Below are positions 17,578 to 26,786 of a DNA stretch of 64,000 bases, one piece after another (the first letter of the stretch is position 1; each line of letters opens with the position of its first letter). The position numbers and the translations under genes are program-made. Below the pieces are notes generated by a model. The model was not told the DNA's origin. It ran no database searches and saw only the letters and a list, made by a program, of their open reading frames with translations. Source of the stretch: CAKZLS01 sp963701445 (GTDB taxonomy: Bacteria; Pseudomonadota; Alphaproteobacteria; Rhodospirillales; Defluviicoccaceae); assembly GCA_963701445.1 (NCBI GenBank), contig CAVPAM010000034.1, positions 11,696 through 75,695 on the forward strand, written 5' to 3'.

Positions 17578-18354
17578 ATGACTGTTTCCCGTCCGAAAGT
17601 CGGCCTTTTCGTCACCTGTCTGGTGGATCTCACGCGCCCCGCCGTGGGGTTCGCGGCGGTGAAACTGCTCGAGGACGCGGGCTGCGAGGTCTCCGTTCCG
17701 GTCGCCCAGACCTGCTGCGGACAGCCGGCCTACAATTCGGGCGACTCGAAGGACGCCGCCGCCATTGCCCGGACGGTCATCGACGCCTTCGCTGGCTTCG
17801 ATTTCGTCGTGCTTCCGTCCGGGTCCTGCGCCGGTACGATCAAGGTCCATTACCCGGAACTCTTCGCCGGCGATCCGGCCATGCTGGAGCGGGCGACGGC
17901 GCTCGCGGCCCGGACGTTCGAGCTGACCACGTTCCTGACCGACGTCATGAAAATCGATGGGATTTCCGGGGAGTACGAGGGGGTTGCGGCGTACCACGAC
18001 TCATGCTCGGGATTGCGCGAGTTGGGTATCAGGAACCAGCCGCGACGATTGCTTTCCGGCATCCGGGGCCTCGGCATTCAGGAAATGGAGACGGCGGAGA
18101 GTTGCTGCGGGTTCGGCGGCCTTTTCTGTGTCAAATATCCCGATATCTCGGAAAAGATGGTGGATGCCAAGGCCGACGACATCCAATCCACGGGCGCCGA
18201 CACGCTGCTCGGCGGCGACCTCGGCTGCCTGATGAACATGGCTGGCCGCCTGCGGCGCCGAGGATCGGAAATCAAGGTGCGCCATGTGGCGGAAGTGCTG
18301 GCCGGAATGACGGACGAGGCACCGCCGATCGGCCAATCCAAACCGAGGTCATGA
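17578..18354 (+). CDS. lutA: L-lactate utilisation protein LutA, CCG-domain (Fe-S) protein
   Basis: A 258-residue member of the LutA/GlcF-like family with two cysteine-rich CCG domains: PVAQTCCGQPAYNSGD near residue 47 and TAESCCGFGGLFCVKYP near residue 178. With LutB and LutC it forms an iron-sulfur L-lactate dehydrogenase complex feeding the respiratory chain. Start ATG at 17578 begins MTVSRPKVGLFVTCLVD, the family start. The lutABC run is co-directional with 27-bp and overlapping junctions. Its position between mltA and smr is a departure from the common mltA-smr adjacency. Confidence 0.92.
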   Translation: MTVSRPKVGLFVTCLVDLTRPAVGFAAVKLLEDAGCEVSVPVAQTCCGQPAYNSGDSKDAAAIARTVIDAFAGFDFVVLPSGSCAGTIKVHYPELFAGDPAMLERATALAARTFELTTFLTDVMKIDGISGEYEGVAAYHDSCSGLRELGIRNQPRRLLSGIRGLGIQEMETAESCCGFGGLFCVKYPDISEKMVDAKADDIQSTGADTLLGGDLGCLMNMAGRLRRRGSEIKVRHVAEVLAGMTDEAPPIGQSKPRS

Positions 18355-18381
18355 CCGCCGGGGCCGGCGCGAGGAAACACC

Positions 18382-19806
18382 ATGGAATCGACAGCGCACA
18401 GTTTTGTCCATAACGCCCGAGTGGCCATCGACGACGCGACGCTCCAGGAAACCCTGGCGCGGTTCAGCAAGGGCTTTTCCGGCAAGCGCGCGCTGGCGGC
18501 CGAACGGTTGCCGGAATTCGAGGAACTTCGCGACGCCGCCAGGGACATCAAGACCGAGGTCCTCGAAAACCTCGATGCCTACCTGGAACATTTCGAGCGG
18601 AAGGTCGTGGAAAACGGCGGCCAGGTCCACTGGTGCGCGGACGCGGAAGAGGCCCGCCAAACGGTCCTGAAGATCTGCCGGGACGCGGACGCGCGGACCG
18701 TGACCAAGGCGAAATCCATGATCGGCGAGGAAATCGGCATCAACGACTTCCTGGAGGCGCACGGTGTCCGCCCCGTGGAAACGGACCTCGGCGAATACAT
18801 CATCCAGTTACGCCATGAACCACCGAGCCACATCATCGCTCCCGCCGTGCACCTGACCAAGGAACAGGTTGCCGACGCCTTTCGCGAACATCACACGCAG
18901 TTTCCGGCCGATCGCTCCCTCCAGGAACCGACGGTCATGCTCGAGGAAGCCCGGGTCGTGCTCCGCGACGAGTTTCTCGCGGCCGACGTGGGGATTACCG
19001 GCGCCAACATGCTGATCGCGGAAACCGGCTCCATCGCCCTGGTGACCAACGAGGGAAACGCGGATCTGACCCAGACCCTGCCGAACGTTCAGATCGTCAT
19101 CGCCAGCATCGAGAAAGTGGTGCCGACCCTCGAAGACGCGACAACGATCCTGCGCGTGCTGGCGCGTTCGGCGACGGGTCAGGAGATGTCGGTCTACACG
19201 ACCTTTACCACCGGCCCCCGCCGCCCCGGCGACCTCGACGGGCCGGAAGCGTTTCATGTCCTGCTTCTGGACAATGGCCGGACGAAGATGCTGGGCGGCG
19301 ACTTTCACGACATGTTGAAGTGTATCCGCTGCGGTGCCTGCATCAATCATTGCCCGGTGTACTCGGCCATCGGCGGTCATGCCTACGGTTGGGTGTACTC
19401 GGGTCCCATGGGCGCGGTCCTGATCCCGAACCTGATCGGCGACGAGGAAGCGGGCCACTTGCCCAACGCGTCTACCCTGTGCGGCCGCTGCGAAGAAGTT
19501 TGCCCGATGCGGATCCCCTTGCCGCGCATGCTCCGCAAGCTCCGCGAGCGGCAGTTCGAGCAGGGAACGACACCCACGGCCATGCGCTCCGGGCTCCGGA
19601 TCTGGGCATTTCTAGCCCTCCGGCCCGGCCTCTACCAGCTGGCGACCCGGCTCGGTGTCGCCGCCATGGGCGCGCTGGGTCGGAGGACCGGACACTTTCG
19701 CACGTTCCCGTTGGCGGGTGGCTGGACCGCGAGCCGCGACCTCCCCGCCCCGCAAGGTCGGACCTTTCAGCAGTTATGGTCGGCGCGGGGGGGCCGAAGG
19801 CGGTGA
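18382..19806 (+). CDS. lutB: L-lactate utilisation iron-sulfur protein LutB
   Basis: A 474-residue LutB. The N-terminal ~300 residues form the LUD domain (KAKSMIGEEIGINDFLEAHG, GITGANMLIAETGSIALVTNEGN). It is followed by two ferredoxin-type motifs, CIRCGACINHCPVY near residue 313 and CGRCEEVCPMRIPLP near residue 367, which bind two [4Fe-4S] clusters. It is the electron-transfer subunit of the lactate-oxidising complex. Its TGA overlaps the GTG of lutC (GTGA), so the two are translationally coupled. Confidence 0.94.
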   Translation: MESTAHSFVHNARVAIDDATLQETLARFSKGFSGKRALAAERLPEFEELRDAARDIKTEVLENLDAYLEHFERKVVENGGQVHWCADAEEARQTVLKICRDADARTVTKAKSMIGEEIGINDFLEAHGVRPVETDLGEYIIQLRHEPPSHIIAPAVHLTKEQVADAFREHHTQFPADRSLQEPTVMLEEARVVLRDEFLAADVGITGANMLIAETGSIALVTNEGNADLTQTLPNVQIVIASIEKVVPTLEDATTILRVLARSATGQEMSVYTTFTTGPRRPGDLDGPEAFHVLLLDNGRTKMLGGDFHDMLKCIRCGACINHCPVYSAIGGHAYGWVYSGPMGAVLIPNLIGDEEAGHLPNASTLCGRCEEVCPMRIPLPRMLRKLRERQFEQGTTPTAMRSGLRIWAFLALRPGLYQLATRLGVAAMGALGRRTGHFRTFPLAGGWTASRDLPAPQGRTFQQLWSARGGRRR

Positions 19807-20480
19807 GCGGTTCCCGCGAACGTGTCCTGTCCGGCATTCGCCAGGCACTGGCCGGGCGATCCGGGTCCGGAGAAGGCAAGGTGAAATCGGAGGCTCGTCT
19901 CGCCCATCCGGCGCCGAACATCGTGCCCGCGCGCGGCCGCCTCGACAGGGGGCCCCAGGTCGAGCTGTTCGTCGCAGAGGCGGAGCGCGTCAATGCGACC
20001 ACCGAGCGGCTCGAGCGATGGGAGGATGCTCCGGCGGCGATCGCCCGCTACCTGAAATCGGCCAACCTGCCCACCGCGTTGCGCGTGGCGACGGACCCGT
20101 CGTTGAGCCGGATCGACTGGTCGCGGGAACCGCTGTTGAGCGTGGCGACCGGCGCCGCCGAAGCCAGCGACAAGGTCAGCGTCACCGGCGCCTTCGGAGG
20201 CGTGGCCGAGACGGGAACCGTTGTCATGCTCTCCGGCCCGGAGCATCCGACCACGCTCAACTTTCTGCCGGACATCCATGTCGCCGTCTTCGCGGCGGAC
20301 CGGATTGTCGGAACCTACGAAGAGATCTGGGCGCGCCTTCGCGAGACTCTCGGTCCCGGCCGCATGCCTCGCGTCATCAACTGGATTACCGGGCCGTCGC
20401 GCACGGCCGACATCGAGCAGACGCTGTTGTTGGGAGCTCACGGTCCCCTCCGGCTCCACATTTTGATCGTCGATGACTAA
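19803..20480 (+). CDS. lutC: L-lactate utilisation protein LutC (LUD domain)
   Basis: A 225-residue LUD-domain protein (YkgG/LutC). GTG at 19803 is taken as start because it overlaps the lutB stop and gives the usual SGSRERVLSGIRQAL beginning. The LUD core is seen in VTGAFGGVAETGTVVMLSGPEHPTTLNFLPDIHVAV and the ending GAHGPLRLHILIVDD. It completes the lutABC operon; a lactate permease or a LutR-type regulator is not in the window. Its end overlaps the smr start by 8 bp, so smr may be read from the same transcript. Confidence 0.92.
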   Translation: MSGSRERVLSGIRQALAGRSGSGEGKVKSEARLAHPAPNIVPARGRLDRGPQVELFVAEAERVNATTERLERWEDAPAAIARYLKSANLPTALRVATDPSLSRIDWSREPLLSVATGAAEASDKVSVTGAFGGVAETGTVVMLSGPEHPTTLNFLPDIHVAVFAADRIVGTYEEIWARLRETLGPGRMPRVINWITGPSRTADIEQTLLLGAHGPLRLHILIVDD

Positions 20481-21060
20481 GGGCCGTAAATCCGAACAAG
20501 AGGGCGACCCGGACGAGGAGCTGTGGCGGCGCGCCACGGCGGCGGTGAAACCGCTGCGAACGCGCGGCAAGACGCCGACGGTTTCGGAAGCGCCCGAGCC
20601 AACCAGACCGGCGGCTCCGCGTACGCCGCCGCCGCCGGCTGGCGAAAAGGTCGCTCCGCCGGCGGTCCGGACCAGACCGCCCTCCGAGCCGGAACGGACG
20701 CATGGTGTCGCGGCCGGGCTCGACAAGCGAACGATGGCCAGGCTCCGCCGGGGCCAGATCCCGATCGAGGCCGAAATCGATCTCCACGGCAGCACCCAGG
20801 ACCAGGCTCATCGCGCGCTGGAGGCCTTTCTTGCCCATTCGATCGCCGCGGGCCGTCGATGCGTGCTGGTGATTACGGGAAAAGGCCTGCGCGCCGACGG
20901 GAGCGGCGGCGTTCTTCGCAACGCCGTGCCACGGTGGATGAACGAACCGCCGAACCGGGACCGGATCCTGGCGTTTTCACACGCGACGCCGGCCGATGGC
21001 GGCGAGGGGGCGCTGTATGTCCTGCTCCGCCGGGCACGGCCCCGCCCCAGCCGGACCTGA
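20473..21060 (+). CDS. Smr domain protein
   Basis: A 195-residue protein with a C-terminal Smr (small MutS-related) domain, a potential nicking endonuclease/RNase fold. IEAEIDLHGSTQDQAHRALEAFL contains the LDLHG-type motif and VLVITGKGLRADGSGGVLR the TGKG motif. The first ~90 residues are low-complexity and proline-rich (PRTPPPPAGEKVAPP), as in other alphaproteobacterial Smr proteins near mltA. The start ATG lies within the end of lutC. Substrate and role are unknown; a part in DNA or ribosome-rescue processes is only by family analogy. Confidence 0.87.
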   Translation: MTKGRKSEQEGDPDEELWRRATAAVKPLRTRGKTPTVSEAPEPTRPAAPRTPPPPAGEKVAPPAVRTRPPSEPERTHGVAAGLDKRTMARLRRGQIPIEAEIDLHGSTQDQAHRALEAFLAHSIAAGRRCVLVITGKGLRADGSGGVLRNAVPRWMNEPPNRDRILAFSHATPADGGEGALYVLLRRARPRPSRT

Positions 21061-21102
21061 GAATGGGCAAACGCGTGGCGGTCACCGGCCCCGTAGCGGG
21101 CC

Positions 21103-22416
21103 TCAGAGAATGAACTTGGTCAGATCGGCGTTCTTCGCGAGGGCACCCACCGTGCTCCGCACCATCGCGGCGTCGATGGTCACGGCGTCGCCCGAGCGTT
21201 CCGACGCGTTGAAGCTGATGTCTTCCACCAGCTTTTCCAGGACCGTCTGAAGGCGCCGGGCACCGATGTTCTCGACACCGTGATTGATTTCCTCGGCGAT
21301 GGTGGCGATTTCCTGGATGGCGTCTTCGGTGAAGGTGAGCGATACATCCTCGACGCCCATCAGGGCCGTGTACTGCTTGATCAGGCTCGCTTCCGGCTCG
21401 GTGAGGATGCGGACGAAATCTTCGCGTGTCAGGGCTTTTAACTCCACGCGGTTGGGAAGGCGCCCCTGTAGCTCCGGCAGCATGTCGGAGGGCTTGGCGA
21501 TATGAAACGCCCCCGACGCGATGAACAGGATATGATCGGTTTTCACCGATCCCCGTTTCGTGGGCACCATGGTTCCCTCGATTAGCGGCAGCAGATCCCT
21601 CTGCACGCCCTCGCGGCTGACGTCGGCGCCCTGCCGCTCGGATCTGGCCGTGATCTTGTCGATCTCGTCCAGAAAGACGATTCCATTGTTCTCCACCGCG
21701 TCGATGGCTTCCTTGACGACCTTGTCCTCGTCGAGAAGCTTGTCGGCCTCCTGATCGATCAGAACCTCGTACAACTCGGCGACGGTCATTTTCTTCGGCT
21801 TTGATGGCGCGCCGCCGAAAGCCTTGCCCAGCATCTCGCCGATGTTCAGCATGCCCATCTGCGCGCCGGGAACGCCCGGGATATCGAAGGTGGGCAGTTG
21901 CTGACCGCCGCTGTCCGAAACCTGGATCTCCACTTCCCGGTCGGCGAGTTCGCCGTTCCGCAACATCTTGCGGAATTTTTCCCGAGTCTCCGGTTGAGCC
22001 CGCTCCCCGACGAGGGCGGTGATCACCAGGTCCTCGGCAGCCAACTCGGCTTTTGCGACCACCTGTTTGCGCAGGCGCTCTCGCGTCATGTGAACGGCGA
22101 TTTCCACCAGATCGCGGATGATCTGTTCCACGTCGCGTCCCACGTAGCCGATTTCAGTGAACTTGGTCGCCTCCACCTTGAGGAACGGCGCCTGGGCAAG
22201 GTTGGCGAGCCGCCGCGCGATCTCGGTCTTGCCCACGCCGGTGGGGCCGATCATCAGGATATTCTTCGGCAGAACCTCCTGGCGCATCTCCTCGTCCAAC
22301 TGCTGGCGCCGCCAGCGATTGCGCAAGGCGATCGCCACGGCCCGCTTGGCGTCGTTTTGACCGACGATGTATCGGTCCAGTTCGGAGACGATCTCGCGCG
22401 GCGTAAAACTGGTCAT
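21103..22416 (-). CDS. hslU: ATP-dependent protease ATPase subunit HslU
   Basis: A 437-residue AAA+ unfoldase (ClpY) of the HslUV protease. MTSFTPREIVSELDRYIVGQ is the family start, Walker A is IGPTGVGKTEIARRLA near residue 55, the GYVGRDVEQ pore motif follows, then Walker B NGIVFLDEIDKI and the C-terminal ENIGARRLQTVLEKL sensor. It ends in ADLTKFIL, the C-terminal residues that dock into HslV. Its ATG overlaps the hslV TGA (ATGA), so hslV is translated first in a two-gene operon convergent with smr. Confidence 0.98.
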   Translation of the reverse strand: MTSFTPREIVSELDRYIVGQNDAKRAVAIALRNRWRRQQLDEEMRQEVLPKNILMIGPTGVGKTEIARRLANLAQAPFLKVEATKFTEIGYVGRDVEQIIRDLVEIAVHMTRERLRKQVVAKAELAAEDLVITALVGERAQPETREKFRKMLRNGELADREVEIQVSDSGGQQLPTFDIPGVPGAQMGMLNIGEMLGKAFGGAPSKPKKMTVAELYEVLIDQEADKLLDEDKVVKEAIDAVENNGIVFLDEIDKITARSERQGADVSREGVQRDLLPLIEGTMVPTKRGSVKTDHILFIASGAFHIAKPSDMLPELQGRLPNRVELKALTREDFVRILTEPEASLIKQYTALMGVEDVSLTFTEDAIQEIATIAEEINHGVENIGARRLQTVLEKLVEDISFNASERSGDAVTIDAAMVRSTVGALAKNADLTKFIL

Positions 22417-22961
22417 AGGGTCTCGATCACGATCTTGGAGTTGGTGTAAACGCAGATGTCCGACGCGACCGCCATCGCGCGGCGGGCGATGGCTTCGGCA
22501 TCCATGTCATCGCGGTCGATCAGCGCGCGCGCGGCCGCCAGCGCGTAATTCCCCCCGGAGCCGATGCCGATCAGTCCGTCTTCGGGCTCGAGCACGTCGC
22601 CCGTTCCGGTGAGCACCAGCGAAACCGACTTATCGGCCACGGCCATCATCGCCTCCAGGCGCCTCAGGTAGCGGTCCGTCCGCCAGTCCTTGGCCAGCTC
22701 CACGCACGCCCGCACCAACTGGGTCGGATACTGTTCCAGTTTCCCCTCGAGACGTTCGAACAGGGTGAAGGCGTCCGCTGTCGCGCCGGCGAAACCGGCG
22801 ATCACCGATCCGTCGCCGAGGCGCCTCACCTTGGTGGCGTTGGACTTGATGATGGTGCTTCCCAGGCTCACCTGGCCATCGCCGGCGACGACGACCCGGC
22901 CGCCCTTGCGCACGGCAAGGATAGTGGTTCCGTGCCAATTCTGCCCGTTCTGTTCCGCCAT
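22413..22961 (-). CDS. hslV: ATP-dependent protease subunit HslV
   Basis: The proteolytic subunit (ClpQ), an N-terminal nucleophile threonine protease. The catalytic Thr is in WHGTTILAVRKGGRVV, followed by VVAGDGQVSLGSTIIKSNATKVRRL, and the chain ends in CVYTNSKIVIETL. In-frame starts exist at 23000, 22973 and 22961; the last gives MAEQNGQNWHGTT, closest to homologues whose propeptide is short, and is used here. The upstream start would add only poorly conserved residues. It is followed immediately by hslU. Confidence 0.96.
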   Translation of the reverse strand: MAEQNGQNWHGTTILAVRKGGRVVVAGDGQVSLGSTIIKSNATKVRRLGDGSVIAGFAGATADAFTLFERLEGKLEQYPTQLVRACVELAKDWRTDRYLRRLEAMMAVADKSVSLVLTGTGDVLEPEDGLIGIGSGGNYALAAARALIDRDDMDAEAIARRAMAVASDICVYTNSKIVIETL

Positions 22962-23202
22962 GGTTCCCAGCATTCTGGAGGGATGAACAGGGCGCGGCAA
23001 CGCCCCCGATGGTCCTGTCCTGGCCAGGATTTATGCGCGTTACCGGGTCCGGTCAAGGGCGCCACCGGCATGTTTTCCCGGGAAAGGCCCGGTTCGCGGC
23101 GCCCGACCCGGTCCGCCGGAACGGCCGGAAACCGTCGCAAGCGGATGGCGGTTTTTCTCCGACCCTGTTAAAAGCGTGCGAAACTATTGAAGGGGCACGA
23201 CA

Positions 23203-23802
23203 ATGCGTGCAGCGACGGTGGAGCGCAAAACCTCTGAAACCTCGGTCACGGCCTCGGTCAATCTCGATGGCACCGGCCAGTACGAAGTGTCCACGGGCGT
23301 CGGTTTTCTCGATCACATGCTGGAGCAACTGGCCCGGCACAGCCTAATCGACCTGACCGTCGCGGCGAAGGGCGATCTGCACATCGACCCCCATCACACA
23401 ACCGAGGATACGGGTATCACCATCGGCCAGGCCGTTTCCGAGGCACTGGCCGACCGGCGCGGGATCCGGCGGTTCGGAACCGCCCTCTCGGCCATGGACG
23501 AAACCCTCTCGCGCGTGGTCGTCGATGCCTCCAATCGTCCCTATCTGATCTGGAAGGTTCGCTTCGGGCAGGATCGCCTGGGCGGGCTCGATACCGAGCT
23601 GGTGAAGGAGTGGTTCCAGGCCTTCGCTCAGAACGCCGGCATCACCCTGCATGTGGAAAACCTGTACGGTGAAAACAGTCATCACATCTGCGAGTCGTGC
23701 TACAAGGGATTGGCCCGGGCGCTCCGCGAGGCGATCGAGATCGATCCGCGCAAGGCCACCGATGTACCGTCCACCAAGGGCGTTCTCGGAGGATCCTTGT
23801 AG
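23203..23802 (+). CDS. hisB: Imidazoleglycerol-phosphate dehydratase
   Basis: A 199-residue monofunctional HisB, sixth step of histidine synthesis. The metal-binding HHxxE-type sites are in FLDHMLEQLARHSLIDL, DPHHTTEDTGITIGQA and ENSHHICESCYKGLARALREA. The length matches the dehydratase without the phosphatase domain of enterics. It starts the plus-strand histidine run (hisB, DUF2628 gene, hisH, hisA, hisF, hisE) and diverges from hslV, so its promoter should lie in 22962-23202. Confidence 0.97.
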   Translation: MRAATVERKTSETSVTASVNLDGTGQYEVSTGVGFLDHMLEQLARHSLIDLTVAAKGDLHIDPHHTTEDTGITIGQAVSEALADRRGIRRFGTALSAMDETLSRVVVDASNRPYLIWKVRFGQDRLGGLDTELVKEWFQAFAQNAGITLHVENLYGENSHHICESCYKGLARALREAIEIDPRKATDVPSTKGVLGGSL

Positions 23803-23880
23803 CCTGACGGGGCATGACCGCGACGAGGGGTCCGATCGCGAAGTCTTCCGTTACGTGCCGCGAAGTTGAAACGAGACGTC

Positions 23881-24270
23881 ATGCGTGTCTACACCGTTCA
23901 TATGCGCCGCTATGCCCTGGATCCCGATCGTGACGTCGTCATGGTCAAGGAGGGGTTCTGTTGGCCGGCTTTCTTTTTCTCGATTTTCTGGGCGCTGTGG
24001 TGCCGATTGTGGTGGGTGGCGCTGGGGCTATTCTCGGCAAACGCGGCGCTCAGCGCCGTGCTGACTTTTTCCGGCATCGATCCCGTGAGCGAGGCGGCCA
24101 TATCCGTCGGCCTCGCCACCCTGATCGGCCTTCTGGGAAATGATCTCAAGCGCTGGACCTTGAAGCGCCGGGGCTTCGACGAGGTCGCCGTCGTGGCGGC
24201 GAGCGACGTGGAAGCCGCCGAACTGCGTTTCTTCGATCTTCATCCCGGGTTGGCGTCGGAGCTTCGATGA
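23881..24270 (+). CDS. DUF2628 membrane protein
   Basis: A 129-residue protein starting MRVYTVHMRRYALDPDRDVVMV, with the DUF2628 signature GFCWPAFFFSIFWALWCRLWW and two to three hydrophobic segments in residues 20-85. Function unknown. It is commonly found inserted between hisB and hisH in alphaproteobacteria, as here; the hisH ATG overlaps its stop (ATGA). An in-frame TTG at 23866 would add five residues; the ATG gives the family start. Whether it has any role in histidine synthesis cannot be told. Confidence 0.85.
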   Translation: MRVYTVHMRRYALDPDRDVVMVKEGFCWPAFFFSIFWALWCRLWWVALGLFSANAALSAVLTFSGIDPVSEAAISVGLATLIGLLGNDLKRWTLKRRGFDEVAVVAASDVEAAELRFFDLHPGLASELR

Positions 24271-24914
24271 TGAGCGTGGTCATTGTCGACTATGGTTCCG
24301 GCAACCTGCGCTCGGCCGCCAAGGCCTTCGAGCGCGCCATCGCGGAAGCGGACATCGGCCTGGCCGTCAAGGTGACCGGCGATGCCCGGGATCTGCTCGA
24401 TGCAAGTCACGTGGTGCTACCGGGCGTCGGGGCTTTCGGCGACTGCCGGCGCGGCCTCGATGCCCTGCCGGGCATGGTCGAAGCGCTTCAGCGGACGGTT
24501 ATCGACAACGGGCGGCCCTTTCTCGGCATCTGCGTCGGCATGCAACTCATGGCCACCACCGGCCTTGAGCATGGCGCGCACCGGGGCCTGGACTGGATTC
24601 CCGGAGAGGTCGTCCTGTTGCGGCCCGGCGCGGCGCATCTCAAGATCCCGCACATGGGCTGGAACGGATTGCGCGTGGCCGCGACCGGGCATCCCTTTTT
24701 CGCCGGGGTCGAGCCCGATGACCATGCCTATTTCGTGCACAGCTACGCATTCGCCTGTTCCGACCCGCGACACGTGCTCGCCACCGTCGACTACGGAGGA
24801 CCCGTGACGGCGGTGATCGGCCGCGACAACCTGATCGGCACCCAGTTCCATCCGGAGAAAAGCCAGAGCGTGGGGCTGAGGCTGATCGCGAATTTCCTGA
24901 GGTGGCGCCCATGA
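24267..24914 (+). CDS. hisH: Imidazole glycerol phosphate synthase glutaminase subunit HisH
   Basis: A 215-residue class I glutamine amidotransferase. The nucleophile Cys is in FLGICVGMQLMATTGLE near residue 89, and the His-Glu pair in GTQFHPEKSQSVGL near residue 195. It supplies ammonia to HisF for the ring-closure step. The N-terminus MMSVVIVDYGSGNLRSAAKAF is typical. It overlaps the DUF2628 gene upstream and hisA downstream (ATGA in both cases), a tightly coupled operon. Confidence 0.97.
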   Translation: MMSVVIVDYGSGNLRSAAKAFERAIAEADIGLAVKVTGDARDLLDASHVVLPGVGAFGDCRRGLDALPGMVEALQRTVIDNGRPFLGICVGMQLMATTGLEHGAHRGLDWIPGEVVLLRPGAAHLKIPHMGWNGLRVAATGHPFFAGVEPDDHAYFVHSYAFACSDPRHVLATVDYGGPVTAVIGRDNLIGTQFHPEKSQSVGLRLIANFLRWRP

Positions 24915-25642
24915 TCTTCTATCCCGCCATCGATCTGAAGAACGGCCAGTGCGTGCGTCTGCTGCGCGGCGAGATGGCCAGCGCCACCGTATTCAACGAC
25001 GATCCGGCGAGCCAGGCCCGGGCGTTCGAGGCCGCCGGATGCGCGTGGCTGCACGTCGTGGATCTCAACGGCGCGTTCGAGGGTCAACCGGTCAACGCCG
25101 GCGCCGTCGAAGCCATTCTCGATGCCGTCGGCATGAAGGTACAGCTCGGAGGCGGCATCCGTGACATGAAAACCGTGGAGGGTTGGCTGAATCGCGGCCT
25201 GAGCCGAGTGATTCTCGGGACTGCGGCGGTGCGCGATCCGGCGCTGGTCCGTGAGGCGTGCAAGGCCTTTCCCGGGCGGGTCGCTGTCGGTATCGACGCC
25301 CGCGACGGACGGGTGGCCGTTGAGGGCTGGTCGCGGGTTTCCGATATCACGGCGCTGGACCTGGCCAAACGGCTGGAGGATGCCGGGGCCGCCGTGCTGA
25401 TTTATACAGACATCGCGCGCGACGGTGCCATGGAGGGCCCGAATATCGAGGCGACCATGGCGCTGGCGGGCGCCGTGTCGACGCCCGTCATCGCCTCGGG
25501 CGGCGTGTCGTCCATGAAGGATCTGGCGGCGCTCAAGGCGGCGGGCGAGGGCGTCATCGACGGCGCCATCAGCGGCCGCGCGCTATACGACGGGCGGATC
25601 GATCCCGCCGCCGCCGTGGCACTGCTGGCCGGCGGCGGCTGA
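24911..25642 (+). CDS. hisA: ProFAR isomerase HisA
   Basis: A 243-residue (beta/alpha)8 barrel that isomerises ProFAR to PRFAR. MIFYPAIDLKNGQCVRLLRG has the N-terminal catalytic Asp, VQLGGGIRDMKTVEGWL the first phosphate-binding half, and YTDIARDGAMEGPN plus IASGGVSSMKDL the second. The chosen ATG at 24911 overlaps the hisH stop; a GTG at 24902 would add three residues and is less likely. hisF follows after 13 bp. Confidence 0.97.
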   Translation: MIFYPAIDLKNGQCVRLLRGEMASATVFNDDPASQARAFEAAGCAWLHVVDLNGAFEGQPVNAGAVEAILDAVGMKVQLGGGIRDMKTVEGWLNRGLSRVILGTAAVRDPALVREACKAFPGRVAVGIDARDGRVAVEGWSRVSDITALDLAKRLEDAGAAVLIYTDIARDGAMEGPNIEATMALAGAVSTPVIASGGVSSMKDLAALKAAGEGVIDGAISGRALYDGRIDPAAAVALLAGGG

Positions 25643-25655
25643 AGAGGGCAAGAGG

Positions 25656-26426
25656 ATGCTGAAGGCCAGAATCATTCCCTGTCTCGACGTCGAGGGCGGC
25701 CGCGTCGTCAAGGGCGTGAATTTCGTCGATCTTGTCGATGCCGGGGATCCCGTGGAGCAGGCGCGGGTCTACGACCAGGCCGGCGCGGATGAACTGTGCT
25801 TCCTCGATATCACAGCCAGTCACGAGCAGAGGGAGACCATCTATGACGTGGTCGCGCGCACGGCCGAACAGTGCTTCATGCCGCTCACCGTGGGCGGAGG
25901 CGTGCGCACCCTGGAGGACATCCGGCGGTTGCTGTTGGCGGGCGCCGACAAGGTGTCCATCAATACGGCGGCGGTTCATAATCCGGAGTTCGTCCGCGAC
26001 GCCGCCGAGAAGTTCGGCAGCCAGTGCATCGTCGTCTCCGTCGATGCCAAGAGCGTCGGTCCGGACCGCTTCGAGATTTTCACTCATGGCGGCCGCAAGG
26101 CCACGGGGATCGATGCCGTCGAATGGTCGAAGCGGATGGTGGATTATGGGTCCGGCGAAATCCTGCTCACGTCCATGGACCGGGACGGCACGAAAAAGGG
26201 CTTCAACATCCCGTTGACCCGGACCATCGCCGACGCGGTAACGGTGCCGGTCATCGCGTCCGGCGGGGTCGGCACGTTGGACCACCTCGTGGAAGGCATC
26301 GTCGACGGCCATGCCAGCGCCGTGCTGGCGGCGTCCATCTTCCATTTTGGCACCTACACCATCGCCGAGGCCAAGGCCCACATGAGGAATGCGGGCGTGG
26401 CCGTCCGAATCGACGGAAAGGCGTGA
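25656..26426 (+). CDS. hisF: Imidazole glycerol phosphate synthase cyclase subunit HisF
   Basis: A 256-residue cyclase barrel paired with HisH. MLKARIIPCLDVEGGRVVKG carries the catalytic Asp near residue 11, LTVGGGVRTLEDIRRLL and IASGGVGTLDHLVEG the phosphate sites, and ILLTSMDRDGTKKGFN the second catalytic Asp. Length and sequence are standard. The hisE ATG follows its stop directly with no spacer. Confidence 0.98.
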   Translation: MLKARIIPCLDVEGGRVVKGVNFVDLVDAGDPVEQARVYDQAGADELCFLDITASHEQRETIYDVVARTAEQCFMPLTVGGGVRTLEDIRRLLLAGADKVSINTAAVHNPEFVRDAAEKFGSQCIVVSVDAKSVGPDRFEIFTHGGRKATGIDAVEWSKRMVDYGSGEILLTSMDRDGTKKGFNIPLTRTIADAVTVPVIASGGVGTLDHLVEGIVDGHASAVLAASIFHFGTYTIAEAKAHMRNAGVAVRIDGKA

Positions 26427-26786
26427 ATGAAAATGACGCGGGACCCCCTCGACAGCCACGTTCTCGAACGCTTGTTCGCGGTCATCGACAGCCGCCGCGG
26501 CTCGGACCCCGACGGGTCGTACACGGCTCGCCTGTTCGCCGACGGCCGCGCCAAGATCGCCCGCAAGACCGGCGAGGAGGCGGTGGAAGTAGTCATCGCG
26601 GCGTTAAGCGAGGGCAAGGAAAAACTGGCCGCCGAGAGCGCCGACCTGCTCTATCATCTGCTCGTGCTTTGGGCCGACGCTGACCTGAAACCGGACCAAG
26701 TCTGGGAGCAACTGGCCCGGCGGGAGGGGGTTTCGGGGCTCGCCGAGAAGGCGGCGCGATCGAATGACGGCAAGAAACAGGGATGA
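26427..26786 (+). CDS. hisE: Phosphoribosyl-ATP pyrophosphatase
   Basis: A 119-residue HisE, second step of histidine synthesis. KIARKTGEEAVEVVIAALSE holds the MazG-like metal-binding acidic residues, then AAESADLLYHLLVLWADA. It is separate from hisI, as usual in alphaproteobacteria. Its TGA overlaps the ATG of the HIT gene (ATGA), a common hisE-HIT pairing. The very first ATG gives MKMTRD; the second (MTRD) is also possible. Confidence 0.96.
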   Translation: MKMTRDPLDSHVLERLFAVIDSRRGSDPDGSYTARLFADGRAKIARKTGEEAVEVVIAALSEGKEKLAAESADLLYHLLVLWADADLKPDQVWEQLARREGVSGLAEKAARSNDGKKQG

